Counted from the first letter of the stretch, positions 34,715 through 46,400 are shown. The stretch: 64,000 bases of DNA from Euborellia annulipes (GCA_023213315.1 JAKCPI010025244.1:186001-250000), one strand, 5' to 3'. Numbers and translations: made by a program. Notes: generated from the letters alone by a model not told the origin.

Positions 34715-35400
34715 GACAGACCATGTCGCGAAAACCACTTTTTTGGATTCAGGGGACCTCAAAACGTGAAGATCCATCAAAATCTCGTCATCGAATTTTT
34801 GACATGAATCCAATACTTTCTCTCTATATATATATTACATATATACATAGGTAAGAGAAAGTAAAATTTATAAGTATGGGAAAATATTTATATTTTGTTA
34901 CCATGGCAACCATTTCTCCTATCTTTCCTATGAAACACAAGAGTAAAGTGGTCTTCAGAAGATTTCAATTGCAAAATGAGAATATACATTTTAAAGAGCA
35001 TCTAAAAAATAATTGATTTTTGAATTTTAAAAAAAATCGTTGGAGCAAATTTTGAGAAAATCGAAAAAAACTGAAAAAGTACATCAGTAAAGTACTAGTA
35101 CTCTTTGGCCGATTTTGATTAAAAGCTTATTTTTCCGGTCCCGGGAGATGTTTAACTTAAATATAAAATTTCAACCTCGTAGCTCAATTCCTTCATGCTT
35201 AAAATTGAACACACACACACCCACCCACACACCCACACACACACAGACAGACCATGTCGCGAAAACCACTTTTTTGGATTCAGGGGACCTCAAAACGTGA
35301 AGATCCATCAAAATCTCGACATCGAATTTTTGACATGAATCATATACTTTCTCTCTATATATATTACATATATACATATGTAAGAGAAAGTAAAAAAGGT
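34178..35400 (+). repeat. M1 + R1 + R1 composite
   Basis: 34178-34266 is a full M1 palindrome, 34267-34860 a full R1 copy with a 44-bp CA run, and 34861-35395 a second R1 copy joined head to tail (from AAATTTATAAGTATGGGAAA). The order M1-R1 is the same as at 346-1016, so the two probably move or were amplified together. Confidence 0.8.
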
Positions 35401-35516
35401 CAAATAATTTTTTCTTGAGGGAGAAAAAAAATTTTAGTCTCCCTAAAAAAAAGGTAAAATGATTTTCACGGGAGGGAAAAAAAAATTCAAAAATATAATA
35501 AAAAAAAACTTTTAAA

Positions 35517-35790
35517 AAAATCTGGTGTGACTGGCGCACAGCACACAACTTTCTCTTACCCTTCGGTAAGAGAAAGTTGCGCACTGTGCTGGTCACACCA
35601 GATTTTTTGTGTCGAGATATATTTAGTTTCCGATAGCATCTTAGTTTCAAACTTGCATTTTAAATGTTGACTGCTTCAAATAAACTATGGTTATTTTTCA
35701 AAATTTTAATCTCATATTTGGACATTTTATACACAATATAGAATCGTAAATAAATACAAAATTTCATAAGAATTGGAAAAAAAAATTTTA
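35517..35790. repeat. M1 copy and inverted copy of an ADRM1-intron repeat
   Basis: 35517-35607 is an M1 palindrome with the tight apex CTTACCCTTCGGTAAGAG. 35600-35785 is the reverse complement of 26620-26770 (AAACTATGGTTATTTTTC; ACATTTTATACACAATATAG). Confidence 0.75.
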
Positions 35791-35997
35791 AATGCCTAAA
35801 AAGTTCTAAAGGGGACCCCCTTTTGAATCGAAATTAACATACAAATCCCTATAGGAAATTAACATTAGGCCTATGCGAAGATAAGGTGGAAAGGGAATTT
35901 AAAAAGAGTAGAGACAGGCGATAATGTTTGCAAGTGAGAGAGAGACATATATGTTTTCTTTGAAACAATTAAAGACACAAATAAATTTAAAAAAAAA

Positions 35998-37132
35998 ATG
36001 GGAATTTAAATAATAATTGATTTTTAATCTAATAAAAAGAAAAAGATTTAAATTCCGTTACCATGGCAACCATTTCTATCTTTCCTATGAAGAACAAGAG
36101 TAAAGTGGTCTTCAGAAGATTTCAACGGCAAAATGAGAATATACATTTTAAAGAGCATCTAAAAAATAGTTCATTTATGAATTTTAAAAAAAATCCTTGG
36201 AGGGAATTTTGAGAAAATCGAAAAAAACTGAAAAAGTACATCAGTAAAGTACTAGTACTTTTTGGCCGATTTTGTTCAAAAGCTTATTTTGAGATTCTTC
36301 AAAGGTACCTAAGTTAAATATAAAATTTCAATCCGGTAGCTCAATTCCTTCATGCTAAAAAAATGGTTCCACACATACAGACACACATACATACACACAT
36401 ACACACATACACACACACAGACCAATTTGCGGGACCCACTTTTTTGGACTCAGGGGACCTCAAAACATGTATATCCATCAAAATCTCGACATCGAATTTT
36501 TGACATGATCGCAATACTTTCTCTCTCTATATATTTCATATATAGGGTAAGAGAAAGTAAAAAAATGGGAATTTAAATAATAATTGATTTTTAATCTAAT
36601 AAAAAGAAAAAGATTTAAATTCCGTTACCATGGCAACCATTTCTATCTTTCCTATGAAGAACAAGAGTAAAGTGGTCTTCAGAAGATTTCAACGGCAAAA
36701 TGAGAATATACATTTTAAAGAGCATCTAAAAAATAGTTCATTTATGAATTTTAAAAAAAAATCCTTGGAGGGAATTTTGAGAAAATCGAAAAAAACTGAA
36801 AAAGTACATCAGTAAAGTACTAGTACTTTTTGGCCGATTTTGTTCAAAAGCTTATTTTGAGATTCTTCAAAGGTACCTAAGTTAAATATAAAATTTCAAT
36901 CCGGTAGCTCAATTCCTTCATGCTAAAAAAATGGTTCCACACATACAGACACACATACATACACACATACACACATACACACACACAGACCAATTTGCGG
37001 GACCCACTTTTTTGGACTCAGGGGACCTCAAAACATGTATATCCATCAAAATCTCGACATCGAATTTTTGACATGATCGCAATACTTTCTCTCTCTATAT
37101 ATTTCATATATAGGGTAAGAGAAAGTAAAAAA
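35998..37132 (+). repeat. 568-bp tandem duplication of an R1-type unit
   Basis: Unit 1 starts at ATGGGAATTTAAATAATAAT (35998) and unit 2 at 36565. They are almost identical throughout; I see one A-run length difference. Each contains GTTACCATGGCAACCATTTC, the AGTACTAGTACTTTTTGGCC block, a CATACACACATACACACA tract and the TACTTTCTCTCTCTATATAT end. The identity indicates a recent duplication. Confidence 0.9.
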
Positions 37133-37377
37133 ATGCTTTTATTTAAATTGAACTAAAAAGAGAGAAATAATTTAATTGTTCTTGTTAAAATTGTTTAATA
37201 TTTATGACTTAAAATAAAAGCGTGGGCGCTCATTGATACTCGTAGCTTAAGGGAAGCCTCGGAATAACTTCGAAGCGCCCACGCTTTTATTTTAAGTCAT
37301 AAATATTAAACAATTTTAACAAGAACAATTAAATTATTTTTCTCTTTTTAGTTCAATCTAAATAAAAGCATTTTTTT
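37127..37377. repeat. 104-bp-arm inverted repeat (hairpin)
   Basis: Arms 37127-37230 and 37274-37377, nearly perfect (AAAGCGTGGGCGCT/AGCGCCCACGCTTT at the apex), with a 43-bp loop. It abuts the end of the tandem duplication. No coding sequence. Confidence 0.85.
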
Positions 37378-37479
37378 AAAAAAGTTTTTTTTTTATTATA
37401 TTTTTATTTCAAACTTTTTTAGTCTTTTTTATTATAGATAGAGTATTAAATAAAAAAAGAAGGCAGGAAGCGGGAGGCA

Positions 37480-37890
37480 TCAAATAAAGTACCACATTAG
37501 TTTGGACTATTTTGATAAAAAGCTTCAGGCAATTGTTGTCATCAAAAATTACCCTTAAATATCAAATTATACAACTCTAGTTCACTGGGAAGTCTTCAAA
37601 ATAGATTAATTCGTGTAGGGTTTCAAATAAAGTATCACATTAGTTTGGACTATTTTGATATAAATATCCACATCATTGTTGTCACCAAAAATGAGCTTTA
37701 AATATCAAATTTCACACCTCTAGCTCATCGGGAAGGCTTTTGAAAATAGATTTGTTTGCGTGAGGTTTCAAATAAAGTACCACATTAATTTGGCCTATTT
37801 TGGTGAAAAATTTTTTACAAGGGTGTCCCTAAAAATGAGCCTTAAATATCAAATTTCACACCTCTAGCTCATCGGGAAGTGCCTTAAGCA
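37480..37890 (+). repeat. Three diverged tandem units of about 145 bp
   Basis: Units start near 37480, 37621 and 37766 with TCAAATAAAGTACCACATTA and end with CTCTAGCTCATCGGGAAG. Spacing is about 142-147 bp. Within the units, TTAAATATCAAATTTCACAC parallels the R1 phrase AAATATAAAATTTCAACC. Confidence 0.8.
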
Positions 37891-37984
37891 AAGACTCAAA
37901 GTTGGTGACCTTGAAAGAGTAAGTTAAATAAAAGCATTTAAAAAAAAAAAAAAAAAGTAAAATGAAAAAAAAATTTTATAGGAA

Positions 37985-38092
37985 ATACAAGTTTCGGTTT
38001 CGGTTACGGTTTCGGCCGAAACTAAGGTTGAGGCCGAATATTCGGTTTCGGTTTCGGTTTCGGCTGAAAATCTTGTTTCGGTCGGACCCTAG
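37985..38092 (+). repeat. TTTCGG-rich repeat, right part
   Basis: GGTTTCGGTTACGGTTTCGG, GAATATTCGGTTTCGGTTTC, then GGTCGGACCCTAGTAAATAT and TGTATGTATA. It mirrors the left part at 34008-34140. Confidence 0.7.
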
Positions 38093-38485
38093 TAAATATG
38101 TATGTATATGTTCTATAGAAATCCACAATTTTCAATTAATCCATTTGAAATTAAGTACACATATAGTACATGGACCAGGGAGTAACGTAGTAATAATTTG
38201 AATCTCTTAAATATTTTGGAAAATTAATTATAATCAAATTTCTTCAATATGAGAACACAAAATCAACAAGTTGGCTAGAAATTAGAGAGCGTCCTATGTG
38301 CTGTGTGAACCAGCTTCTTACCTGACTATGGGCGGAGGACGGAGAGAGGGCGCAGGTGACTGACCCTTTAAACAGTCATAAACAGACCCTTTTGTGCTGT
38401 GCCCAATCGGTCAAAGTGGTTTCATGTGTCGCTTGAATATAAGATAATTCCTTAACATCTTAACACTTGCATTGCAACAAGAAAT
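38093..38485. other. No gene seen
   Basis: Mixed-composition sequence without recognised coding, RNA or repeat features. Confidence 0.4.
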
Positions 38486-38601
38486 CTATATATATATCCC
38501 AAATCGGGAATAAACTTTCTCGCCGAAGGCGAGCAAGGGGGTCCAGGGGGCGCAGCCCCCGGCTAGGCGGAAAGCCCGCCGAAGGCGGGCTTTGCGACTA
38601 G
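38486..38601 (+). mobile_element. 116-bp mini-Helitron
   Basis: Starts TCTATATATATATCCCAAAT and ends with the 19-nt hairpin AGCCCGCCGAAGGCGGGCT, a short spacer and CTAG. It is inserted between A and T, as Helitrons are. Internal hairpins CTCGCCGAAGGCGAG and GGGGGCGCAGCCCCC. It is too short to encode anything and must move in trans. Confidence 0.65.
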
Positions 38602-39490
38602 TTTAATATACATTTCTTCTACATAACAAAACATCAAAAAAACAAAAATCTTAATGTACTTCATTTTTTCCATTTTGGACAGCAACTCGATCATATTATC
38701 CTGCATTATTCCCGATGTTAATTTGCTCTCCAGACTTCCCTGTCTCTTCCCTCTTGATTATTGTAGATATTCCCACATCTCGCTCGCGCCCAAACTTTCT
38801 TCTTCCAGTCATGGGCACACCCAGCGAGGGCCAGGGGGGGGCGGCTCCCCCCTAGAAGCAAGAAAAAAATTAAATGCTTATAAAGTGATGAAATGAAACA
38901 AAATTAGGTAGGGCGATAGCGACGGATACTCGTTAGGACTCGAGGGTTTTTATGCCTTTAATTCGAAGGCTTTTCCCATATATATATATATATATATATA
39001 TATGAAAAAGCTATGTCACAATCTGGTCAGCCATGATCTGCCCCTCCCTGGACGACCATGATCTGCCCCCTCTAGATTTGATCCTGGGTACGCCCTTGCT
39101 TCCAGTCTTGTTTGAACTTCCTTCTCTGGTCCCGGATCTTTCTTTATTTTCTTATAGTGGGGGAAGTAGGTGGATCTTCCACTCCTCTCCCACTGTATTT
39201 GTATTCCTTGTTCCTTCTTCCATTCTGTTGGTGATTTCCTCCTTGTTCCATTCTCCCAAATTCCTAGCCATTCCAGGTTCCTCCCATTTTTCCCACCTTT
39301 GTTTAAAATTTGCGCCCCATTTCTAATATTCTTAATGTGTACTTTCCAATTATTTTGGTTTGGCGAATGACCATTTGATTTCTTCCAGTCTCCATTTTCC
39401 AAATATAATTTGGGGTGTTTCTTGCGAGTCGTAATATCATTTGCCTTGTATCTTCTCCACTTCCTCTCTCTCTTGCCATCCTCATATTTC
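38602..39490 (-). pseudogene. Decayed LINE reverse transcriptase fragment, MITE-interrupted
   Basis: On the minus strand 39100-39490 encodes pieces such as ARNTPNYIWKMETGRNQM and YTLRILEMG, which parallel ARGTPNSVVRLETG and GWILKLATM of the LINE at 2228-3657. Frames are broken by stops and shifts. A segment at 38813-39095 with GGGCACACCC/GGGTACGCCC ends and an (AT)n run appears to interrupt it. Confidence 0.5.
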
Positions 39491-40452
39491 TACACCATAA
39501 AATACTATAGAACTAAATAATTAGGGCTTCAAAGAGGTAAGATTTTTTGTTGAAATCATTGCTTTTACTTCTTTTCAGGGCTGAGTTTAATAAGCGAATC
39601 TATTAATAGAATTCGCTAATGTCTGTCACGCTCTCTTTGGGCAACTTCCCGAAATTTTATATGCATAAAGAAGATATTCTAGGGATACGATTTCTCCCAT
39701 AGAAAAATATTTATGTATTCTTTGCATCTACATGTATATACCTTCTCCCAGGTCTCGTAGCAATTGCACAGCCCTTCGCACGCTGCTATCAATTATTTTT
39801 TTCTTAAATTTGGAGAAATAACCTCTCATTTTTTTGACAGTTGTATATTTTAACGCTCCACGAGTTACGTCATCATCATAAACATCTATCAGGTCACGCG
39901 ATTTTTTTTTTTTACGATTATAGGGTCATGTGACACATCGATTCACATCTATTTTTCATTTCATATACAGTGAGCGCGCGCCCCTTTGAATTTACTACTG
40001 TAAATTCTTTCCTACTTTTTAGTATGTCTTTGAGAGGGCCCGGGCCCCTCGGGACTCAGGTGAAAACGGAAAAATGATATATGACAGACATTTTTAGGAA
40101 ATTTTTCATTATCTTCATAATTATCTAAATCTTCTGGTGACATTTGTATATCATTTCTTTTTAGAAATAAACGATATCTCAATCTGTTTCCATAAGATCA
40201 TCTCCGCCAGGCATGAAGCGATTACTCTCCAAATTTTTCTGATTTACATTTTTTACATTTACAATTTCTATCCCCTAAAAACTTTCTATTTATTTTGTTA
40301 AATGCGAGGCGGATTTTTCGTCCGTCACGTTTCCCCAGTGGCACACCAGGGGGACCTTTCTTCTCAACATCCTTAAAGGAGGAGACCAAGAGAGGGGTGC
40401 AATATAATTTCTTTAATAAATCTTTTTTTCAAGCTAACTTATTTTATATAAT
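39491..40452. mobile_element. Helitron H1 5' fragment and unassigned sequence
   Basis: 39599-39760 begins TCTATTAATAGAATTCGCTA then ATGTCTGTCACGCTCTC, matching the H1 5' end, and continues with TATTTATGTATTCTTTGCAT. From 39760 to 40452 nothing further is recognised. Confidence 0.5.
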
Positions 40453-40619
40453 TAGATATTACTTCATGTACCCGAAAAAGATATAAGGGTGTGCCTCCGG
40501 GAGTCGAACCACGGATCCACCGTTTTGCGCTCAGTGTGCCCTTACCACTAGACCACAGCACGGCATTCGGGGATATGAACTCAGTTGGAAAGCAAATTTA
40601 GCCATCGGAGGATATATAT
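40453..40619 (-). repeat. Direct repeat with tRNA-like sequence, copy 1
   Basis: Contains on the minus strand CTGTGGTCTAGTGGTAAGGG (box A-like) and CGTGGTTCGACTCCCGGAGG (box B-like), spaced as in a tRNA, ending GCACACC. Acceptor and anticodon stems pair poorly, so it is a tRNA-derived repeat, not a gene. An almost identical copy lies at 41991-42160, bracketing the palindrome. Confidence 0.75.
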
Positions 40620-40780
40620 GGGGCATTCCACGCCAACTCGACCACTTCTGAACCCGACCATTTTTGATTTGGCTGAAACTTTGTCATCTTTTTGTACCCT
40701 ATTGAAAACGTGTTTGAGAATTTTTTCAGATTTTACGACCCAGCCAAAAAAAAGTTATAGCATTTTCAAAAAACATCGAT
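40620..40780 (+). repeat. Left, non-palindromic part of the inverted element
   Basis: Starts GGGGCATTCCACGCCAACTC. The same opening (GGGGCATTCCACGCCAAATC) begins another repeat at about 52016 in the CHRAC1 intron, so this is a family start. It has no counterpart on the right side of the palindrome. Confidence 0.6.
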
Positions 40781-41990
40781 TTTTTTTTAAATAACCGTAA
40801 ACTGTCAAAAAATAACTTATCGGGACGATTTTTTTTTTGAAATTTTTGTCTTTAAATGTACTTTTCAGAAAAAATATGAAAAAATTTTACAGATTCATCT
40901 TGAACGTTTTTTTTTGACATTTTCTAAAAAAACAAAAATTTCCGGGATGAATGACACTTTTTTTTTTAATTTTTTTTATTTAAAAAACTTTTGATTTTTC
41001 TACAATTGCTCTGGAAATTTCAGAGTGGGATTATTTTCGCTTTCTATTTTTTTTATTTTTTGAAAAAAAAACATTTTTTTTCTCCGCTTATTTATCATGA
41101 TGGTGCTCTTAAATGCTTCCAGGATTGACTGAGATTCTAGAAAATTGAAGAAAAATAATAATAATAATAATAGTTAGGGGTGATGAAAATCGAAAGAAAA
41201 TTCCATTTATCCTGAAAAAATTAAAAATTAGTTGTGTATTCAACTACTGAAGAGTATTTGAAGCGTCAAGTAAAAGCTTAGAAACATGGGCGTAACTAGG
41301 GGAGTGCTAGGGGGGGCCTGGCTCTCCCCAGAAAGCTCCTTGCCCCAAGAAAAATAGAAGGGGGGGGGCCATGGGACCAGCCATCTTCCGGTGGGCCTGG
41401 AAAGCCCCATATTTTCTCAATTTTTCTTGGGGCAAGGAGCTTTCTGGGGAGAGCCAGGCCCCCCTGGCACTCCCCTAGTTACGCCCATGTTTCTAAGCTT
41501 TTACTTGACGCTTCAAATACTTCAGTAGTTGAATACACAACTAATTTTTAATTTTTTCAGGATAAATGGAATTTTCTCGATTTTCATCACCCCTAACTAT
41601 TATTATTATTATTTTTCTTCAATTTTCTAGAATCTCGGACAGTCCTGGAAGAATTTAAGAGCACCATCATGATAAATAAGCGGAGAAAAAAAAAATGTTT
41701 TTTTTTCAAAAATAAAAAAAAAAATAGAAAGCGAAATAATCCCACTCTGAAATTTTCAGAGCAATTGTAGAAAAAATCAAAGTTTTTTATAAAAAAAAAA
41801 AATTAAAAAAAAAGTGTCATTCATCCCGAAATTTTTGTTTTTTTACGAAAATGTCAAAAAAACGTTCAAGATGAATCTGTAAAATTTTGTCATATTTTTT
41901 TCTGAAAAGTACATTTAAAGACAAAAATTTCAAAAAAAAAATCGTCCCGATAAGTTAATTTTTGACAGTTTTACGGTTATTTAAAAAAAA
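40781..41990. repeat. 1.2-kb palindrome (P1)
   Basis: Arms 40781-41355 and 41420-41990 are about 573 bp and nearly perfect complements, starting TTTTTTTTAAATAACCGTAA and ending at the apex with GCTCCTTGCCCCAAGAAAAA. The loop is 64 bp and carries a G-run. Inside each arm sits ATGGGCGTAACTAGGGGAG, an end of the GGGCGTAGCCAG-type MITE. Transcripts would form a long double-stranded hairpin. Confidence 0.9.
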
Positions 41991-42160
41991 TAGATATTAC
42001 TTCATGTACCCGAAAAAAGATATAAGGGTGTGCCTCCGGGAGTCGAACCACGGATCCACCGTTTTGCGCTCAGTGTGCCCTTACCACTAGACCACAGCAC
42101 GGCATTCGGGGATATGAACTCAGTTGGAAAGCAAATTTAGCCATCGGGAGGATATATATA
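41991..42160 (-). repeat. Direct repeat with tRNA-like sequence, copy 2
   Basis: Same as 40453-40619 from TAGATATTACTTCATGTACC to AGCCATCGGGAGGATATATA, with only one or two base differences. It follows the palindrome's right arm immediately. Confidence 0.75.
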
Positions 42161-42738
42161 TATATAATATCTTAAATATTATATATAATTTCTTATTCTA
42201 ACTTATTTTCTCACAAATAAAATGTATGGGATAAAGTAGTGTTAGTACGTACTTTGAGTTTAAGTATACTTGCAAGCTTGGGCCGTGGGCCGATTTATAG
42301 GTAACCAAGTGCCAAACATAGGTAAAAACAGTACTAACTTTACTTATTTTCTCATTCTTGATTCTTATATATGATATTCAGGGGACTATTTCAAGACTTT
42401 TTGTAAGCAGCCAAACCAATCAGAGCGGCCAAACATCCCCCCAGACACACCTGAAGTGTCGCTATGCGTCTGAGCGCGAAGATTTCTTGGTCTATGCCGT
42501 TATGCTAAGATGGAGACGTGAGGTTTGCATTTTGATTCAAAAATTGAACAAAAATACAAAGTTCCGACGGTCTCTTGAAGTCATCGGAGCACAGAAGCTT
42601 TTTATTTCACCTGCCTGGCTGCTCTTTCCTGTCCCAGTCTTCTAATTAAATATCTACAGCTATTCAATCAAAATCGGTGAATCCGCGCTGGCGGCCCTCG
42701 TCGTAATTTTCTTCTCGGCCCCAAACGCATCACGCATC
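42161..42738. other. Non-coding, unassigned repeat
   Basis: No host gene. 42615-42670 (CTGCCTGGCTGCTC...ATATCTACAGCTATTCAA) resembles 30095-30155 (CCTGGCTGCTGTTCC...TATATCTACAGCCATTCAA), so it belongs to a shared repeat. A 95-codon frame at 42358 has no recognised domain. Confidence 0.45.
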
Positions 42739-43068
42739 AGGGTGGCTCTTAGCTACTACTGGTTTTTACCCACTTTTGATTATTTGTTTCACGAATTAAT
42801 GATTTTTGGAAAGCCAAACAACTATAGGATATCGTAAATATATGTTTTTTTGCATTCAGGGATCAGAAAAATTGAATTAGGGGTGTCCAAAGTAAAGAAA
42901 AACTTAAAAAATTCGATTTTTCTAAACTTTTATGCGCTTGCTATCTAGATGACCTCGGATTGGGCTGCAACTTGGAATTTATATGTAATTCATCTATCCG
43001 CGGGCAGTGGCACCGAACTAGGGGGTAGCGCAAAAAAATTTTCGACTTTGAAAAATCAGAGCCACCCT
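42739..43068. mobile_element. AGGGTGGCTCT TIR element
   Basis: Left AGGGTGGCTCTTAG and right CAGAGCCACCCT form a short TIR around about 330 bp of non-coding AT-rich sequence. No clear target duplication. Confidence 0.5.
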
Positions 43069-43489
43069 AATGCTGTATATAATTTCTTTCTTTATAGAGA
43101 CTTGCACAGTTTTGTCCGAATTTTGTTTATTAAAAAAAAATCCAGATAAATTGATCCCGAGGCTCAACGGAATTGAATTTTCAGTTTCTATTCTGTTCGA
43201 ACGCCCGGCGTTTCTGCTGCCAGAGGCAAATTAGCGATTCTAGTCGAGAGATTGAGAGCTCTGTCTTTTTTTGCCTGTTTGAATTAATAAATATTCGAAG
43301 GAAAAATAATAAGCGGGGAAATCAAAATGATAATAATATAGATAAAAGAATTTTTTTATTCTCACTTAGTTTCAACAAAAAATTAAATTTATTTTAAAGA
43401 TGGAATAATTAGGAGAGGAATAAATAACATGTTTATTTATTTGTTTGTTTTGTTGCTTCTAATCAGGATAGAGGAAGAAAGTTTTGTTT

Positions 43490-46400
43490 TTACACCTTGT
43501 TGAAAGCTGCGATGTCTACACTCTGGACCTGGGAAAAAGAAAAAAAGAAAGTTCAATTATTGATTAGGAGATAAAATGCCCGTCTGCGGCCTGCGGACCC
43601 TCCGCCTCGCCTCGCCTTGGATACTCGTATTCCATTCCAGTGCCTGCTTGAGGGTTTGTTTACATTCAGAGAATACACAAATGTAAAGAATATCTATACA
43701 ATTTCCTATGGGAGAAATCGGGAATTAATAACTGAAAAAGTTTTTTTTTTTTTTAAAAACATTCACACTTTTTCTCATTCACACTCACACTCACACACAC
43801 ATTCACACAGTCTTTTCGGCAACTTAGGCCATTTAAGACTTTGACGATAACCGTTGTAAGTATAATATATATATTGTGGGTTGAGGCATTTCTATTTAAG
43901 CCATCTGGTATCCAAATGGCTTAAATAAAATCATCGGACTGCCTGGGTCCGAACCCGCGACGTTTGGTATAGGAGGGAGGCGCGCTACCTACTACGCCAA
44001 ACCCGGGGGCAACTGAAAAAGTTATAGAAATTTCGGAATGAAAATAATTTTCCTGTAATCCCGAGAAATCCTCTTTAAGGATATGAGCGTGACAGACAGA
44101 CAGACGTTAGCGAATTATATAAATAGAGATCCGATTTTCAACATCGCATCGGGCCAGTGAATTTGCCCTCTTGAACTAAATACTTTGAAGAATATCAATA
44201 GCCATTAGAGACCAGAGGAGATTCAAAGAGGCTTTAAAAGGACTCTTTAAATACATCTACGGGGCCTTCCGAAGCGACTTCCCCCTTCAACCACTTCAAG
44301 ATTCGATGACGTGGACGTCTGAGCTCTGAAGGCTGCAGAGGGTGCGCGAGACCACGTCAGGAAGCGATTTCTCCTCCGAATTTGGGACTAAAGATTCAAG
44401 GCGCCATCCTCCTGAAGCCCGTTAATTATATTCTTTTCCCTTATTTTGTGTTTCAAAGAAAGGAAATGAATTTCTACTTACATAATCACTAATCTCCTCG
44501 ATAGTTTCTTGCAACAAATCGACGGACACTTTGTCGTCTTCGACAACGCAAGAGATTTGCAATTTGTGAATGCCATAGGCGAGAGGAACCAATTTGCTCG
44601 CGCCCCAAAGGAGACCATCGATTTCAATCTTGCGCACTGCCTGCTCCATTGCCTTCATGTCCGTCTCATCGTCCCAGGGCTTGATGTCGAGAATAATATT
44701 CGATTTAGCAATCAGGACTGGTTTCTTTGATTTCTTGGCATGATAGGCGGCCAATCGGGCTTCCTTTACACGCTTCGCCTCCTCGCTCTCTTCCTCAGAT
44801 TCTGAACCGAATAGGTCAACATCCTCATCATCTTCCTCTTCTTTGGCTGCTGGCTGAGCTGCTTTAGCTGGCGCCGGCACCGGCGCTGGCGCTCCCGATG
44901 GCACTCTAGTCGTCGTCGTCGTCGTCGTCGCCGTCGAGGGATTTGTCTCCAAGACTTTCACTCGGGTATCCAATTTTTTAACAAGTCCTTGGAGTTCATT
45001 TAATACTATAATCAAACGAAGAAAGAAAACACTCTTGTGAATATTTAAATAAATATTTAGAAATTAAAAATCTGGTGTGACTGGTCGCACAGCTTATCAC
45101 ACCAGATTTTTTTTTGTGTCGACATATATTTAGTTTCCGCCGATATATTAGAATTCAAGATGTAATAAAATTTAGAAACATGGGAAAATATTTTTATTTT
45201 GTTACCATGGCTTCTATCTTTCCTAGTAAAGTGTGCTTCAAAAGATTCCAAGGGCAAAATGAGAATATACATTTTAAAGGGCATCGAAAAAAATAATTGA
45301 AAAAGTACATCAGTAAAGTACTTTTTGTTTTAAAGCTTATTTTCACGCCTCAAGGGGGGATTTCAACCACCTAGCGCAAATCCTTCATGCTTAAAATTGA
45401 ACACAGACAGAGCATGTCGCGAAAACCCCTTTTTTGGATTCAGGGGCCTCCAAAACGTGTAAATCCATTATTTTTGACATGAATCCAATAATTTCTCTAT
45501 ATATGGACATTAGGGTGGTTGGAAAAAACTGAAATTTAAGCAGGAGGCCAGGCCACCCCCTAATTTAGTTCTATTTGGTAATATAAATAATTTCCCGAAA
45601 TCTCAAGTTGATTCATAAATAAGAACGCAGTGCTCATTAAGGGTAAAAAAGTTAAAAATAAAATTTTTTAAATGTTGGTAAATAAAATAAACACAATTGT
45701 TTACTTGTAGATACTAATATTTATTTTATAACTTTTATATTTATATTCTTAAATTATAGTAAATGTGTAAAGGTGCGTACACATCTGCGCTCTGCTCTGC
45801 TCGCGGCTCGTGTTCGTTGCTCGTCCCATGTTCGTTGAAATTATTTATTTTGACGAACCCGCCGCGATCCAAAGAGATGGATCGCGGCGAGCAGCTCGCA
45901 AGCAGCTCGTGAGCATCTCAAAACAACAAACATGGTGCTCGCGAGCGGAGCAGAGCGCAGATGTGTACGCACCTTAATATTAACTGCTTAAAAAAAAAAC
46001 AACAAATTTCCTATTAACACTGTACACGTATAATCAGCTTTCGTATTGTATTTATATTTCCTCTGTTCTTTTAAAGTTCTTTTCTTCTATTTCCCTCAAA
46101 TAGCCTGAAACAAAAAATATTAAAAAAAAAAAAAAACGTTTATATTTGGCAAAATTTTCAAAATTAACATAGATTGAGCACTGCTTTCCATTTGTCGTAG
46201 GATGCTGACATTTTGTTCTATGTTGGAACAAAATTAGGGGGTGGCTTGGTGTATTTAAATAAGTTCAGTTTTTTGGACATACTGTATATAGGTAAGAGAA
46301 AGTAAAATCAAAAAGCATCTCCCTGTGCTTGATCAAGGCCATTTAGCAGACCTTTTGCCCCCTCGCGCTCTGATTCTTACATTTCTTTAGATCGGCGTTT

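Noticed and set aside
35998..37132. CRISPR-like or satellite array
   Set aside because: Only two copies of a 568-bp unit with no spacer pattern, and the organism is eukaryotic; a tandem duplication of a dispersed repeat explains it.
38486..38601. Bacterial REP-like or horizontally transferred GC-rich hairpins
   Set aside because: The hairpins fit the Helitron 3' end model with CTAG and an A/T insertion site; no bacterial gene is nearby.
40490..40562. Genuine tRNA gene
   Set aside because: Box A and box B are present, but the acceptor and anticodon stems pair poorly, and an identical copy sits in the second direct repeat; better explained as a tRNA-derived repeat.
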